Shown piece by piece: positions 15,727 to 25,213 of a DNA stretch of 64,000 nucleotides; the first letter of the stretch is position 1; each line of letters begins with the position of its first letter. The stretch spans positions 1 to 64,000 of the forward strand of contig JBALVL010000018.1 of the NCBI GenBank assembly GCA_036961355.1. The letters are read 5' to 3'. A program made the translations under genes and the position numbers. Source of the DNA: Motiliproteus sp036961355. GTDB lineage: Bacteria; Pseudomonadota; Gammaproteobacteria; Pseudomonadales; Balneatricaceae. Below the pieces are notes generated by a model, which was given only the letters and a program-made list of their open reading frames with translations, made no database searches and was not told the DNA's origin.

Positions 15727-17970
15727 TCAGATCTGATTGTCATCCGCGATCAAAATGGCGTTAAGCGTAACACTCGGGCGCATAATGGTCTTGATGGTGG
15801 CACGATCGGCATGATAGTAACCGTAACCTACCGCTTCGACCGGTTTACCCTGCGTCTTCTCCAGCTCACTAACAATCTTATCTTCATTCTCGGTCAGGGC
15901 CTTAGCCAATCCCGCAAAATCGGCAGCCAGCTCAGTGTCGTCGGTTTGCGCGGCAACTTCTTGCGCCCAGTACATACCTAGATAGAAGTGGCTTCCGCGG
16001 TTATCCAACTCACCTACTTTACGCGACGGTGACTTGTTGTTTTCCAACAATTTACCGGTTGCCGCATCCAGCGTGGTAGCCAGGATCTTGGCTCGAGGAT
16101 TATCTTGTTTAATACCCAGCTCTTCCAGCGATACCGCCAGAGCCAAGAACTCACCCAGAGAGTCCCACCGCAGATGGTTCTCTTCCTGAACCTGCTGAAC
16201 GTGCTTAGGCGCAGAACCACCGGCACCCGTTTCATACATGCCTCCGCCCTTAAGCATCGGAACGATAGACAACATCTTGGCCGAGGTACCCAGTTCCATG
16301 ATCGGGAACAGGTCAGTCAGGTAATCACGCAATACGTTACCGGTTACCGAGATGGTGTCACGACCACGCATCATCCGCTCCATGCTACGACGAATCGCCT
16401 CATCGTAAGTCATGATACGGATATCCAACCCTTCGGTATCATGCTCCTGAAGGTAGCAGTTCACTTTCTTAATTAGCTCGATATCATGGGCACGGTTACG
16501 ATCCAACCAGAAGATCGCTGGGGTGTCAGACTGACGGGCACGGGTAACAGCCAGCTTAACCCAGTCACGTACCGCCTCATCTTTAGTCTGACAAGCACGC
16601 CAGATATCACCTTTCTCAACATCGTGCTGCATCAACACGTGGCCTTTAACATCAACCACCCGCATGACGCCGCTAGCTTCTGCTTCAAAGGTCTTATCAT
16701 GCGAGCCGTACTCTTCGGCCTTCTTCGCCATCAAACCAACGTTAGGCACGGTACCCATCGTGGTCGGATCGAAAGCACCGTTGGTCTTACAGAAGTTGAT
16801 CATCTCCTGATAGATGGTGGAGTAAGTACTCTCAGGCATAACGGCTTTACAGTCTTTAGCTTTGCCATCAGGGCCCCACATCTTGCCGCCGGTACGGATC
16901 ATAGCTGGCATCGACGCATCGACGATCACATCGCTGGGTACGTGCAGGTTGGTGATACCTTTTACCGAATCAACCATCGCCAACTCGGGGCGGTGCTCGT
17001 AGCAGGCATGGATATCTTCCATGATCTCTTCGCGCTTAGAGCGCGGCAGACTTTCAATCTTTTCGTAAACACTATTGAGGCCGTTGTTGGGGTTAACACC
17101 CAGCTCGTCAAACAGCTCAGCGTACTTTTCGAACACTTCTTTGTAGAACACAGTAACCGCGTGGCCGAAAACGATCGGGTGCGAGACTTTCATCATCGTA
17201 GCTTTAACGTGCAACGACCACATCACCCCAGAATCTTTGGCATCCTGCAAAGTCTTCTCAAAGAAATCACGCAGCGCTTGCGCGCTCATACGCATGCTAT
17301 CGAGGACTTCTCCGGTTTCAAGATGAAGCTTCTTCTTAAGGGTCACGTTACCCTCAGCATCGACAAACTCGATCCGTACATCGCCGGCTTGTGCCGTAGT
17401 GATCGACTCTTCGCTGGAGAAGAAATCACCTTCACGCATGTAGTCTGCGTGGGTCCGTGAAGCCATGCTCCACTTACCCATCTTATGCGGGAACTTACGG
17501 ACAAATTTCTTGACGGCACCTGGCGCACGACGATCAGAGTTACCTTCACGCAGAACAGGGTTTACCGCACTACCCAACAACTTGCCGTAACGCACTCCGA
17601 TCGACTTATCTTCGTCGGTCTGCGGTGCTTCAGGATAATTTGGCAGAGCATAACCCTGTCCCTGCAGCTCAGTAATACAAGCAACCAGTTGCGGAACTGA
17701 CGCACTGATGTTCGGCAATTTGATGATGTTGGCGTTGGGATCCTGTGTCAGCGCACCCAAAAATGCCAAACCGTCTTCGACGTGCTGATCTTCAGTCAGA
17801 AAATCGGAAAAACTAGCCAGAATACGTCCAGCCAGAGAGATGTCCGTCACTTTGACGTTGATGCCTGCTGCTGCGGTAAAGGTACGAACGATAGGCAGCA
17901 AAGAGCAGGTCGCCAGCGACGGCGCCTCATCAGTCAGTGTGTAGTAAATGGTTTGATTATTGGTAGTCAT
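15727..17970 (-). CDS. icd: Monomeric NADP-dependent isocitrate dehydrogenase
   Basis: The 747-residue protein is the monomeric IDH-II type (about 740 residues), unrelated in length to the 416-residue dimeric enzyme. It oxidatively decarboxylates isocitrate to 2-oxoglutarate, making NADPH, in the TCA cycle. Landmarks are IYYTLTDEAPSLATCSLLPI at the N-terminus, EGNSDRRAPGAVKKF (substrate loop), MWSLHVKATMMKVSHPIVFGH and GTSAKMLSIVPMLKGGGMYETGAGGSAPKHVQQ. The gene is monocistronic with its own promoter and a strong terminator. A degenerate GTAG-N5-CTAC-like dyad lies about 150 bp upstream. Confidence 0.97.
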   Translation of the reverse strand: MTTNNQTIYYTLTDEAPSLATCSLLPIVRTFTAAAGINVKVTDISLAGRILASFSDFLTEDQHVEDGLAFLGALTQDPNANIIKLPNISASVPQLVACITELQGQGYALPNYPEAPQTDEDKSIGVRYGKLLGSAVNPVLREGNSDRRAPGAVKKFVRKFPHKMGKWSMASRTHADYMREGDFFSSEESITTAQAGDVRIEFVDAEGNVTLKKKLHLETGEVLDSMRMSAQALRDFFEKTLQDAKDSGVMWSLHVKATMMKVSHPIVFGHAVTVFYKEVFEKYAELFDELGVNPNNGLNSVYEKIESLPRSKREEIMEDIHACYEHRPELAMVDSVKGITNLHVPSDVIVDASMPAMIRTGGKMWGPDGKAKDCKAVMPESTYSTIYQEMINFCKTNGAFDPTTMGTVPNVGLMAKKAEEYGSHDKTFEAEASGVMRVVDVKGHVLMQHDVEKGDIWRACQTKDEAVRDWVKLAVTRARQSDTPAIFWLDRNRAHDIELIKKVNCYLQEHDTEGLDIRIMTYDEAIRRSMERMMRGRDTISVTGNVLRDYLTDLFPIMELGTSAKMLSIVPMLKGGGMYETGAGGSAPKHVQQVQEENHLRWDSLGEFLALAVSLEELGIKQDNPRAKILATTLDAATGKLLENNKSPSRKVGELDNRGSHFYLGMYWAQEVAAQTDDTELAADFAGLAKALTENEDKIVSELEKTQGKPVEAVGYGYYHADRATIKTIMRPSVTLNAILIADDNQI

Positions 17971-18072
17971 TGGATCCCCTGTTATTTCCGGCTGGTGGCC
18001 AAGGACCTGAACCTGACAACTTGTGGTTGCCGACTTACAGAACAGGCCTAAGGAGTAGAAATGTCGCGCTAA

Positions 18073-18138
18073 ATTATACGGTACTTTGGCACTAATACTG
18101 AAGGATTACGGCACAAAATGTTGTAAAAATACTACCAA
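18073..18138 (-). promoter_or_regulatory. icd promoter region with GTAG/CTAC-like dyad
   Basis: On the minus strand a perfect TATAAT lies at 18078-18073; the -35 is weak. Upstream, TTGTAA-AAATA-CTACCA (18121-18137) resembles the TTGTAG-N5-CTACAA dyad before aceE. The rest of 17971-18257 holds no gene. Confidence 0.5.
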
Positions 18139-18257
18139 AAGATAGTGCCTTCGCAACCATTACAGACACGGCCAACCCAACAACAAGCTAATTACTGGAA
18201 AGCCCCTACGTCATACCGCTCGATGGCGATGGTACTGCCTAACCAGGTACTTCAATA

Positions 18258-20090
18258 TTAGCGCAAACTGGCAAGATGCTGCTTCGGGTTCTTGGGATAA
18301 TATCGTTCGGGTAATCGATTGATATGGCTGAAGAAACGGGTGTCTTTATAGGGCATTTTCATAAAACCGGCCACCCCCAACCCCTTAATTTGCGGTACCG
18401 CTGCCAGAATCTGCTGCAGACAAGCGGTAAACTCGGCCTCTTTATCTGGATTCAGCAGTTTGAAATGGCTATGGATCTTAAGATGTCGCTCCAGGCTCTC
18501 GAAAATGATCAACCCGGTATGGTGCAATCGGTTTAATCGCTTAATCGTTTCAATAATGGCCGGCGGTAGCTCCAGGTTCTCTTCCGGATCACGACCATCC
18601 TCAAAGTAGGAGTGCAACCGGCTCTGATCATCAAGATCAGGCACCGCCGCGACTTCGTACGGAATCCGCTGCTCAGACTCTGCCATAAACGGAACCTCTG
18701 CAGCGCTGCGCTCGACATGCAGAGTACAGCGGGCATCGAACAGGCAACTTTTAAAAATCCCCTGCCGATAGACCGAGCGCGACAGGTTGACCAGATTGTT
18801 AACCGTCGCGTTGAAAGCCTCTCGTTGGTTCGGGTCATAAAGGTTGAGGCTGGAGTCGATATAAACCCCATCGCTCTCCCAGCGCACCGCCAAGCCTCCA
18901 ACAACTGCGAACTTACCCAACCGGCTAACTGCCGCCAGGAACGCCTTCTCCGTTTCACCCATGCCCTGCAGGAAGTTCTTGTAGTAACGATCGAACTGGA
19001 CATCATCGATATCCAGATCAGGTGTCTCCACACCCTCCTCCTTCAAAAAGGCCTTACGCGAGCTATACACCACCGAGTCCATCGCCCGCATCTGTGGCTG
19101 CACCCAAACCGGCACTAAGGGCATTACCGGCGTATGCGGCAGGTCGACCAAGATCATCTTGCCGATACTGGCCATATTTCGCAGCCAGTAGTCGCCCGCC
19201 TGCTGCCGAACCTGCTGATCCGGATCGAGCAGGTGCTCTAGCACACGGGCAAATTCCAGCGGCAGCCCCAGTGATGATGGCGGTAACGCATGCGAACCAA
19301 ACCGGCTCGACTGACCCGAAGCCAGTGCGTATAACGTTCCCGCCGCACCCTGCTCGTCAAAGCGGGGGGTCGATAGCCCACCGTTGAGCTGCTCATCACC
19401 GATAAAGTAGACATCGCCAAGCCGAGCATTGCTGTGCTGCAGGTCATCCGACATCAACTCCATCTCATTAGCACTGACGTACTGCTGATTCTGGTCGAGT
19501 TGTGCAAACACCGCCGAGCCCCAATCGATCAGGCCTATCTTCTCGGTGACAGGATCGATAACGATATTGGACGGTTTGATATCGCCGTGCACCAGCGGCC
19601 GCCCGGTTTCAATCGCAGCACCACGTAATGCTCGCAGGATATCGGCCAATTGAGCGGCGATATGCACCAATAAGCGAGGAGACAGCGGCCCTTGCTGCAA
19701 CGACAGCTGCTCCAGATCCAATCCTGGAACACGCTCCATCACCAGAATCGCTTGCCGCTTAATGCGCTGGAACTCGATCAGCTTGGGAACCAACGGATGA
19801 TCGACCTGCGACAGTAAAAAGGCCTCCTCTTCGAGTCGATCCTGTACATGCTGCGGCAGGGTGATACGTGAAAACTTGAACACCAACTCGCGACCATCAC
19901 GGTCAACACCACCGAACACAAAACCAAATGCGCCTTTACCGATCATCTCGATATCGCGGTAGCCCAACTGTTCCAGCTGCGTCTGGCACAGACTAAACCA
20001 GTCCTTGAGCTTACGCGCATCGTCCTGACTCAGCAGGTAGATCGACTGGTCTTCGGGAATGTAGAACTGCTGCAGATCGGGTTTATCCAT
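18258..20090 (-). CDS. Hanks-type serine/threonine protein kinase with C-terminal extension
   Basis: Counting from Met at 20090 the product has 610 residues. An N-terminal kinase domain (about 45-330) has the Gly-rich loop IGKGAFGFVFGG (50-61), Lys72, catalytic HGDIKPSN (168-175) and a DWG in place of DFG (189-191). All catalytic residues are present, so it should be active. The C-terminal half (about 350-610) is unfamiliar. It contains VGGLAVRWESDGVYIDSSLN and ends near the Arg/Pro/Lys-rich ERYYPKNPKQH. No transmembrane segment is seen. The start is uncertain: a GTG at 20189 would add 33 residues, and neither start has a good ribosome binding site. Confidence 0.75.
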   Translation of the reverse strand: MDKPDLQQFYIPEDQSIYLLSQDDARKLKDWFSLCQTQLEQLGYRDIEMIGKGAFGFVFGGVDRDGRELVFKFSRITLPQHVQDRLEEEAFLLSQVDHPLVPKLIEFQRIKRQAILVMERVPGLDLEQLSLQQGPLSPRLLVHIAAQLADILRALRGAAIETGRPLVHGDIKPSNIVIDPVTEKIGLIDWGSAVFAQLDQNQQYVSANEMELMSDDLQHSNARLGDVYFIGDEQLNGGLSTPRFDEQGAAGTLYALASGQSSRFGSHALPPSSLGLPLEFARVLEHLLDPDQQVRQQAGDYWLRNMASIGKMILVDLPHTPVMPLVPVWVQPQMRAMDSVVYSSRKAFLKEEGVETPDLDIDDVQFDRYYKNFLQGMGETEKAFLAAVSRLGKFAVVGGLAVRWESDGVYIDSSLNLYDPNQREAFNATVNNLVNLSRSVYRQGIFKSCLFDARCTLHVERSAAEVPFMAESEQRIPYEVAAVPDLDDQSRLHSYFEDGRDPEENLELPPAIIETIKRLNRLHHTGLIIFESLERHLKIHSHFKLLNPDKEAEFTACLQQILAAVPQIKGLGVAGFMKMPYKDTRFFSHINRLPERYYPKNPKQHLASLR

Positions 20091-20266
20091 AGGAGGGATC
20101 TTAACAGAGGAGGGAGAATACGCGCCGGTGTCAAACAAACTCACAACCGGGCGCGCAGGTGAGATAGCCAAAACGCTGCAAGTCGACACCTGAAGCGGGA
20201 CCCGCAGGGCAAGAGCAACGTCGCCGTATCAATGGACACTAACGACGCTGCCGCAGGCTTAGATCG

Positions 20267-21862
20267 CTAGGAAAGATCCAATAACATCAAGGAAGGGTCT
20301 TCCAAATACGACTGCCACAACAAACTGAAGCGAGCAATCGTACCGCCATCGATAATCCGGTGATCACCGGACCAGCTGATATTCATCAGCGAACGTGCGA
20401 CCACATCACCGGCCTCGTTAAAGCGCGGTAACTTCTGAGTTTTACCCAACGCGACAATAGCCACTTCCGGCGGATTAACTACCGGTACCGCATAGGTGCC
20501 GCCCAGCGCGCCAATATTTGAGATACTGATCGTGCCACCCTGCAGATCAGCCGGACTGACCCGACCCGAACGCGCCGATTCGGCCAACCGAGTGACCTCT
20601 TGGGCAATTTCAAGAATGCTCAGCGTCTCCACCTTCTTGATGTTAGGTACCATCAGCCCCAGTTTCGAGTCCACCGCCATGCCGATATTACAGTGCGGCT
20701 GGTAATGGATCTCAGTGCAATCGGCGTTAACCTGGCTGTTGAGAATCGGGTACTGCTGAATAGACATCGCCAACGCTTTCATGATGAACGGCATCAGCGT
20801 CAGACGAATACCCTGCTCTTCGGCTTTGATTTTCAGTTGCGCGCGCAATGCCAACAATGAAGTGACATCGACCTCATCGGCGTAGGTAAAGTGCGGAATG
20901 GTCGATGCCGACAGCGTCATCTGCCGTGCCATCGCCGCTTTAATCCCTTTGATCGGCTCGATTCGGATTTCGTCAACGTTCTTCTGCCAAATGGACGGAA
21001 CAGCAACGGATGCAACAGTTTCGGTTTGAGCTGCTGGCTTAACTGCCGGTTGCCCACCCGATTGCTGGAACCGAACAATATCCTCCTTCAGCACCCGACC
21101 ATTTTTGCCGCTACCATCAACCAAGGCGATATCAAGATTGTATTCGCGAGCAATTCGTCGCACCGCAGGGCTGGCTAGCGCCTTGCCCGAACGAAGCGCT
21201 GAAACCGGCGCCGACGTGTTATCCACCGCTAGCTGTACCGCTGCTGCTGGCTCAGCAATAGCTGCCGTAGCCGCAGCACCTTCGCCATCTACCATCATGG
21301 CAAACAGCGGCGTATGCACCTTGGCGCTCTCGCCCTGCGCATAATAGAGTTTGGTGACAACACCGTTACGGTGGGCTGGAATCTGTACCAGCGCCTTGTC
21401 AGTCATGACATCAACAACCGGCTGATCCTCTTCGATCCGATCGCCCTCAGCAACCAGCCACTCGACCACTTCACACTCAACGATCCCCTCGCCAATATCA
21501 GGCAGAATGAAGTCTTCGTTTGTTGATGCCGAAGCAACTGCGGGTTGAGCAGCGCAAGCTGGCTTCGCCACAGTGGCAGTTGGAACCGGGTCCAAGTCAG
21601 CGTTGACGTCGCTGTCCTCATCCGCTATCGCATTGACCTCAAACAGCGGCTTATGCACTTTGGCACTCTCGCCCTGCTGGTAGTAGAGCCGCGTCACTTC
21701 GCCGCTAAACGGCGCCGAGATCTGCACCAACGCTTTGTCGGTCATCACATCGGCTACCGGCTGATCCTCTTCGATATGATCACCCTCGGCGATTAACCAC
21801 TCGACCAGTTCACACTCAACAATACCTTCGCCGATATCCGGCAAAATAAAATCTTTAATCAT
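20267..21862 (-). CDS. bkdB: Branched-chain 2-oxoacid dehydrogenase E2 (two lipoyl domains)
   Basis: The 531-residue dihydrolipoyl acyltransferase has two N-terminal lipoyl domains (about 2-76 and 114-189), each with the lipoylation motif VMTDKALVQI. It then has an E3/E1-binding domain (ASPAVRRIAREYNLDIALVDGSG, about 223-258) and a catalytic acyltransferase domain (300-531) ending with DHRIIDGG, the active-site His/Asp. It transfers branched acyl groups from E1 to CoA. Well-known bacterial BkdB proteins carry one lipoyl domain, so the duplication is noteworthy. It is the last gene of the bkd operon, 12 bp after bkdA2. Confidence 0.9.
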   Translation of the reverse strand: MIKDFILPDIGEGIVECELVEWLIAEGDHIEEDQPVADVMTDKALVQISAPFSGEVTRLYYQQGESAKVHKPLFEVNAIADEDSDVNADLDPVPTATVAKPACAAQPAVASASTNEDFILPDIGEGIVECEVVEWLVAEGDRIEEDQPVVDVMTDKALVQIPAHRNGVVTKLYYAQGESAKVHTPLFAMMVDGEGAAATAAIAEPAAAVQLAVDNTSAPVSALRSGKALASPAVRRIAREYNLDIALVDGSGKNGRVLKEDIVRFQQSGGQPAVKPAAQTETVASVAVPSIWQKNVDEIRIEPIKGIKAAMARQMTLSASTIPHFTYADEVDVTSLLALRAQLKIKAEEQGIRLTLMPFIMKALAMSIQQYPILNSQVNADCTEIHYQPHCNIGMAVDSKLGLMVPNIKKVETLSILEIAQEVTRLAESARSGRVSPADLQGGTISISNIGALGGTYAVPVVNPPEVAIVALGKTQKLPRFNEAGDVVARSLMNISWSGDHRIIDGGTIARFSLLWQSYLEDPSLMLLDLS

Positions 21863-21874
21863 CGCCCCACACCC

Positions 21875-22843
21875 CTAAAAATTAACGCTGGATTTAATCG
21901 CTTCGTAGATCTTCCACTGGTCCGGGATATATTCCCGTTCCAATGCCAGCGGGTAAGGCACATCAAGCCCGGCCACGCGCGCGATCGGCGATTCGAGGTG
22001 AAGGAAACATTGCTCCTGAACCGTGGTAGCGATCTCACCGGCGAAACCACCGGTAACCGGCGCTTCGTGGGAGATAAGCAGACGACCGGTCTTTTTGACC
22101 GACTCAACCACTGTTTCCACGTCCCATGGCAGCAACGTACGCAGGTCGATCAATTCGCACGATATACCGTCTTTGTCGGCCAGTTCAGCCGCCAGTTCCA
22201 GATATTCCATTTGCGCGCCCCAGGCTAGCAGGGTGATATCGGAACCCTCACGAACCACTTCGGCTTTACCCAGCGGCAGTTGGTAATCCTCTTCGGGGAC
22301 TTCACCAACCGAAGCACGATAGATCCGCTTAGGCTCGAAGAAAATTACCGGGTTGTCGTCTCGAATCGATGCCAGCAACAAACCCTTGGCCTGATGCGGA
22401 TTGCGCGGCACCACCACCTTCAAACCGGGGGTCTGGGTAAAGTAGGCTTCGGGCGACTGTGAATGGTAGTGACCACCGGCAATGCCGCCGCCGTAGGGGG
22501 TACGAATGGTCAAGCCACCAACGTTAAACAGGTTACCGGAACGGTAACGAAACTTGGCCGCTTCGTTAACGATCTGGTCGAACGCGGGGAAGATATAATC
22601 GGCAAACTGGATCTCGGCTACGGCAACCGACCCTTGCGAGGCCAGACCGTTAGCAAAACCGATAATGCCCTGCTCAACAAGCGGTGTATTAAAACAGCGA
22701 TCACGCCCGTACTTCTCTTGCAGATGACTGGTAGCGCGAAAAACGCCGCCAAATACACCGACATCTTCGCCGAAGCAGATCACCCGCTTGTTCGACTCCA
22801 TGGCGATATCCAACGCGTTGTTGACCGCCTGTAATAGATTCAT
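21875..22843 (-). CDS. bkdA2: Branched-chain 2-oxoacid dehydrogenase E1 beta subunit
   Basis: The 322-residue protein is a transketolase-like E1 beta chain: MNLLQAVNNALDIAMESNKR, FGEDVGVFGGVFRAT, IRTPYGGGIAGGHYHSQSPE and LISHEAPVTGGFAGEI are diagnostic. With E1 alpha it decarboxylates the 2-oxoacids from Val, Leu and Ile using TPP. The start at 22843 is set one base after the bkdA1 stop (TAAGATG), so translation is probably coupled. A longer frame to 22891 overlaps bkdA1 and is not needed. Confidence 0.92.
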   Translation of the reverse strand: MNLLQAVNNALDIAMESNKRVICFGEDVGVFGGVFRATSHLQEKYGRDRCFNTPLVEQGIIGFANGLASQGSVAVAEIQFADYIFPAFDQIVNEAAKFRYRSGNLFNVGGLTIRTPYGGGIAGGHYHSQSPEAYFTQTPGLKVVVPRNPHQAKGLLLASIRDDNPVIFFEPKRIYRASVGEVPEEDYQLPLGKAEVVREGSDITLLAWGAQMEYLELAAELADKDGISCELIDLRTLLPWDVETVVESVKKTGRLLISHEAPVTGGFAGEIATTVQEQCFLHLESPIARVAGLDVPYPLALEREYIPDQWKIYEAIKSSVNF

Positions 22844-22844
22844 C

Positions 22845-24065
22845 TTAGCCACGGTGATCACCCTCCGCCGATACCTGTTCAGAAGCTGCATCGGTGAAAC
22901 GAGCCGCAGATTTGGGGTAGTTTTCTGGATACCGCAGGATATGCGCCTTCAGCTCCTGCATCTGTTGTTGCAGGTGCGGTGGCGGGGTATCGTAAACGTC
23001 GGTGATCATCTCATCGGGATGCGGCGCGGAGACTTTCTCAGCCCTCTTCATCGCCGCCATCACAGCCTGGCGCTCGGTTTCATACAGCGCTTTGTCCTGC
23101 TCGTTGCTCCACCAGTCTTGAGCCACCAGCCAATTTTTCATCCGCTCCAACGGATCCTTATCCTGCCACTTGGCTTCCTCTTTTTTGCTGCGGTAGCCCG
23201 ACGGATCATCCGACGACGAATGCGCCGCCAAGCGGTAGCTCATCGACTCGATAAGAACCGGTTCGTTCTGCTCGACCGCGATCTTGCGAGCCTGCCGGGT
23301 CGCTTCCAGCACCGCCAGAATATCGTTGCCGTCGACTCGAATCGTGTGAATGCCATATCCCAGTCCTCGCGGCGCGATACCGTCACCGGCAAACTGCTCA
23401 CTGGAAGGGGTTGAGATAGCGTAGCCGTTGTTACGGCACAGGAAGATCACCGGCGCTTTAAGCACCGAAGCCATATTGAGCGCGGCATGGAAGTCACCTT
23501 CCGACGCAGCCCCTTCACCGAAAACGGTAACGGTGCAATGCCCCTCGCCATCGAGCTTCTGACCGTAAGCGTAACCCACCGCTTGCGGGATCTGCGTCGC
23601 CAGCGGGGATGAGATAGTCATGTAGTGAAGTTTGGCCGAGCCGTAGTGGATCGGCATCTGCCGGCCCTTGCCGTAATCCAGCTCGTTGCTGAACAACTGG
23701 TTCATGAATTCGTCCAGCGAGAAACCACGGTAGACCAGCGCGCCCTGCTCGCGGTACTGCGCCATGATCATATCCTGATCTTGCAGTGCGGCAGCAAAGC
23801 CAACGGTGGTCGCTTCTTCGCCAGTCGACTGCATGTAGAAACTCAGTCGACCCTGACGCTGTGAAGCGAGTCCGCGTTCATCAAGGGCGCGGGTGCGCAC
23901 CATGGTGGTGTAGATGCGAAGTGCCAGAGCCTGATCGATCTCGGGCTGCTGGGCATTTTTATAAAGGCTACCGTCCTGCTTCAACACCCTGTAGGTGGGA
24001 ATTTGCAGCGCGTCGCCACGGATAAACTGGGGCTTATGGATAGCCCGGTTAGTCTGTGTACTCAT
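22845..24065 (-). CDS. bkdA1: Branched-chain 2-oxoacid dehydrogenase E1 alpha subunit
   Basis: The 406-residue protein has the E1 alpha thiamine-diphosphate motif, beginning FGEGAASEGDFHAALNMAS and ending CRNNGYAIS. It also has MIMAQYREQGALVYRGF and SYRLAAHSSSDDPSGYR, the regulated-loop region typical of branched-chain enzymes. It is the first gene of bkdA1-A2-B. An E3 gene (lpdV) does not follow, so the complex must use a lipoamide dehydrogenase encoded elsewhere. The enzyme feeds the isovaleryl-CoA dehydrogenase at 10.3 kb. Confidence 0.93.
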   Translation of the reverse strand: MSTQTNRAIHKPQFIRGDALQIPTYRVLKQDGSLYKNAQQPEIDQALALRIYTTMVRTRALDERGLASQRQGRLSFYMQSTGEEATTVGFAAALQDQDMIMAQYREQGALVYRGFSLDEFMNQLFSNELDYGKGRQMPIHYGSAKLHYMTISSPLATQIPQAVGYAYGQKLDGEGHCTVTVFGEGAASEGDFHAALNMASVLKAPVIFLCRNNGYAISTPSSEQFAGDGIAPRGLGYGIHTIRVDGNDILAVLEATRQARKIAVEQNEPVLIESMSYRLAAHSSSDDPSGYRSKKEEAKWQDKDPLERMKNWLVAQDWWSNEQDKALYETERQAVMAAMKRAEKVSAPHPDEMITDVYDTPPPHLQQQMQELKAHILRYPENYPKSAARFTDAASEQVSAEGDHRG

Positions 24066-24138
24066 ACCATCCTCGTTATTGTTGTATTGAGGTATTGGAT
24101 TATTCAGTGACCGGGTAAGTCACTGTAAAGAAACGACG

Positions 24139-24160
24139 GCTGACCGTGGTGACGGTCAGC
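24139..24160 (-). promoter_or_regulatory. Leader hairpin upstream of bkdA1
   Basis: GCTGACCGT/ACGGTCAGC forms a 9-bp stem with a 4-nt loop about 75 nt before the bkdA1 start. No T run follows in the bkd direction, so it looks like a leader structure or operator rather than a terminator. Confidence 0.5.
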
Positions 24161-24227
24161 TCCCCCATTTCTTAACTATAGCTCCCCCGCCGGGTAGGTC
24201 AGGAGGACTGAACGTTTTAAACTAAAT

Positions 24228-24242
24228 TTTACGGTGCGTAAA
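24228..24242. promoter_or_regulatory. TTTACG-GTG-CGTAAA dyad upstream of bkd operon
   Basis: This is a perfect 6-bp dyad with a 3-bp centre, followed on the plus strand by a T7 run. It is a candidate operator for branched-chain catabolism because a similar TACGGTAGCGTA sequence overlaps the ivd promoter. The rest of the gene-free stretch 24066-24472 has no other clear element. Confidence 0.4.
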
Positions 24243-24472
24243 GTTTTTTTGACACTAACGAGGTAATCATCTGCTTCAAAAAGACAGCATGGCGCTCGGA
24301 ACAGTCGTAGTAGAGGGTAGGTGAGTGTGACATCGCGCGGTCTGTTTAGAGGCGATCGACTTGAGCCTATGGATCTAGAGGCTATCGTTATACAAGCTGG
24401 TAATTTTTCACGAATGCGCGACAGCGGGCAGAGGCCAGAAGCCCCCTCTAGCCACATGAGTTTAGATAAGGA

Positions 24473-25171
24473 TCAGGGCTGCGCTCGACCATAATGCCGC
24501 TCCGGCCGGCCGACACTGCCGTAGCTGATCTGTGCCTGTAACTCTTTAGTGCTAATCAGGTATTCCAGATAACGACGGGCCGTGGTGCGACTGGCTCCGA
24601 TCTGCTCGCCCACTCCCTCGGCGCTAAGCGGTTCGGTTTTGCCGGTAAAAACGGCACGGACTTTATCCAGCGTCAGGCCATCAATCCCCTTAGGTAGCCG
24701 AGATAACGACGGCTCGGGACCGGTACTTTGCGGTGAACGCGGTAGCAACGTATCAACGTCGGTCTGCAGCAACGATTCCATCGCCCGCAGCTTGCCCAGA
24801 TGCTCACCGTAGTTGCTCAACGAGGCCTGCAAACGTTCAAACACCAGCGGCTTGAGAATATAATCGAAGACCCCACCGCGTAACGCCTCGCGCAAGGTTT
24901 CTACCTCGGTCGCGGCAGTAACCAGAATCACATCAGTACGGCTGTTTTGCGCACGTAGATCGCGCAGCAACTCCAGTCCGGTACCGGTTGGAAACTGGAT
25001 ATCGAGCAGCAGTAGCTCCGGTTCCAGCACCTCCACCAGATCTCGCGCCTCCTCCAGCCCATGTGCAAGACCAACTAACTCAAAGCCATCGATCCGTTCC
25101 AAGAAGCGTTTTTGTATTTCAGCGATTCGCGGATCATCTTCAGCGATAACAACACTTATCGAATCACTCAT
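24473..25171 (-). CDS. CitB/DcuR-type response regulator
   Basis: Counting from Met at 25171 the product has 232 residues. A receiver domain (1-125) has acidic pocket Glu11/Asp12/Asp13, phospho-acceptor Asp57 in LLLLDIQFP and a Lys in ILKPL. A linker and a C-terminal winged/HTH output domain (LSAEGVGEQIGASRTTARRYLEYL) follow, as in CitB, DcuR and DctR regulators of di- and tricarboxylate use. The start is set by AGGAA 10 nt upstream; a TTG at 25210 would add 13 residues. It follows the sensor kinase gene directly and probably controls the divergent tctCBA. Confidence 0.88.
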   Translation of the reverse strand: MSDSISVVIAEDDPRIAEIQKRFLERIDGFELVGLAHGLEEARDLVEVLEPELLLLDIQFPTGTGLELLRDLRAQNSRTDVILVTAATEVETLREALRGGVFDYILKPLVFERLQASLSNYGEHLGKLRAMESLLQTDVDTLLPRSPQSTGPEPSLSRLPKGIDGLTLDKVRAVFTGKTEPLSAEGVGEQIGASRTTARRYLEYLISTKELQAQISYGSVGRPERHYGRAQP

Positions 25172-25213
25172 CTCAGCAACATTCCTGACAAATAGGTTGA
25201 TATTCGGCAATGA

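Noticed and set aside
16486..17460. A 324-residue plus-strand open frame opposite icd
   Set aside because: It lies wholly antisense to the clear monomeric isocitrate dehydrogenase; its His/Arg-rich translation is that of a shadow frame.
24228..24256. Plus-strand terminator (TTTACG-GTG-CGTAAA followed by T7)
   Set aside because: No plus-strand gene ends before it; an operator for the bkd operon on the other strand is more reasonable.
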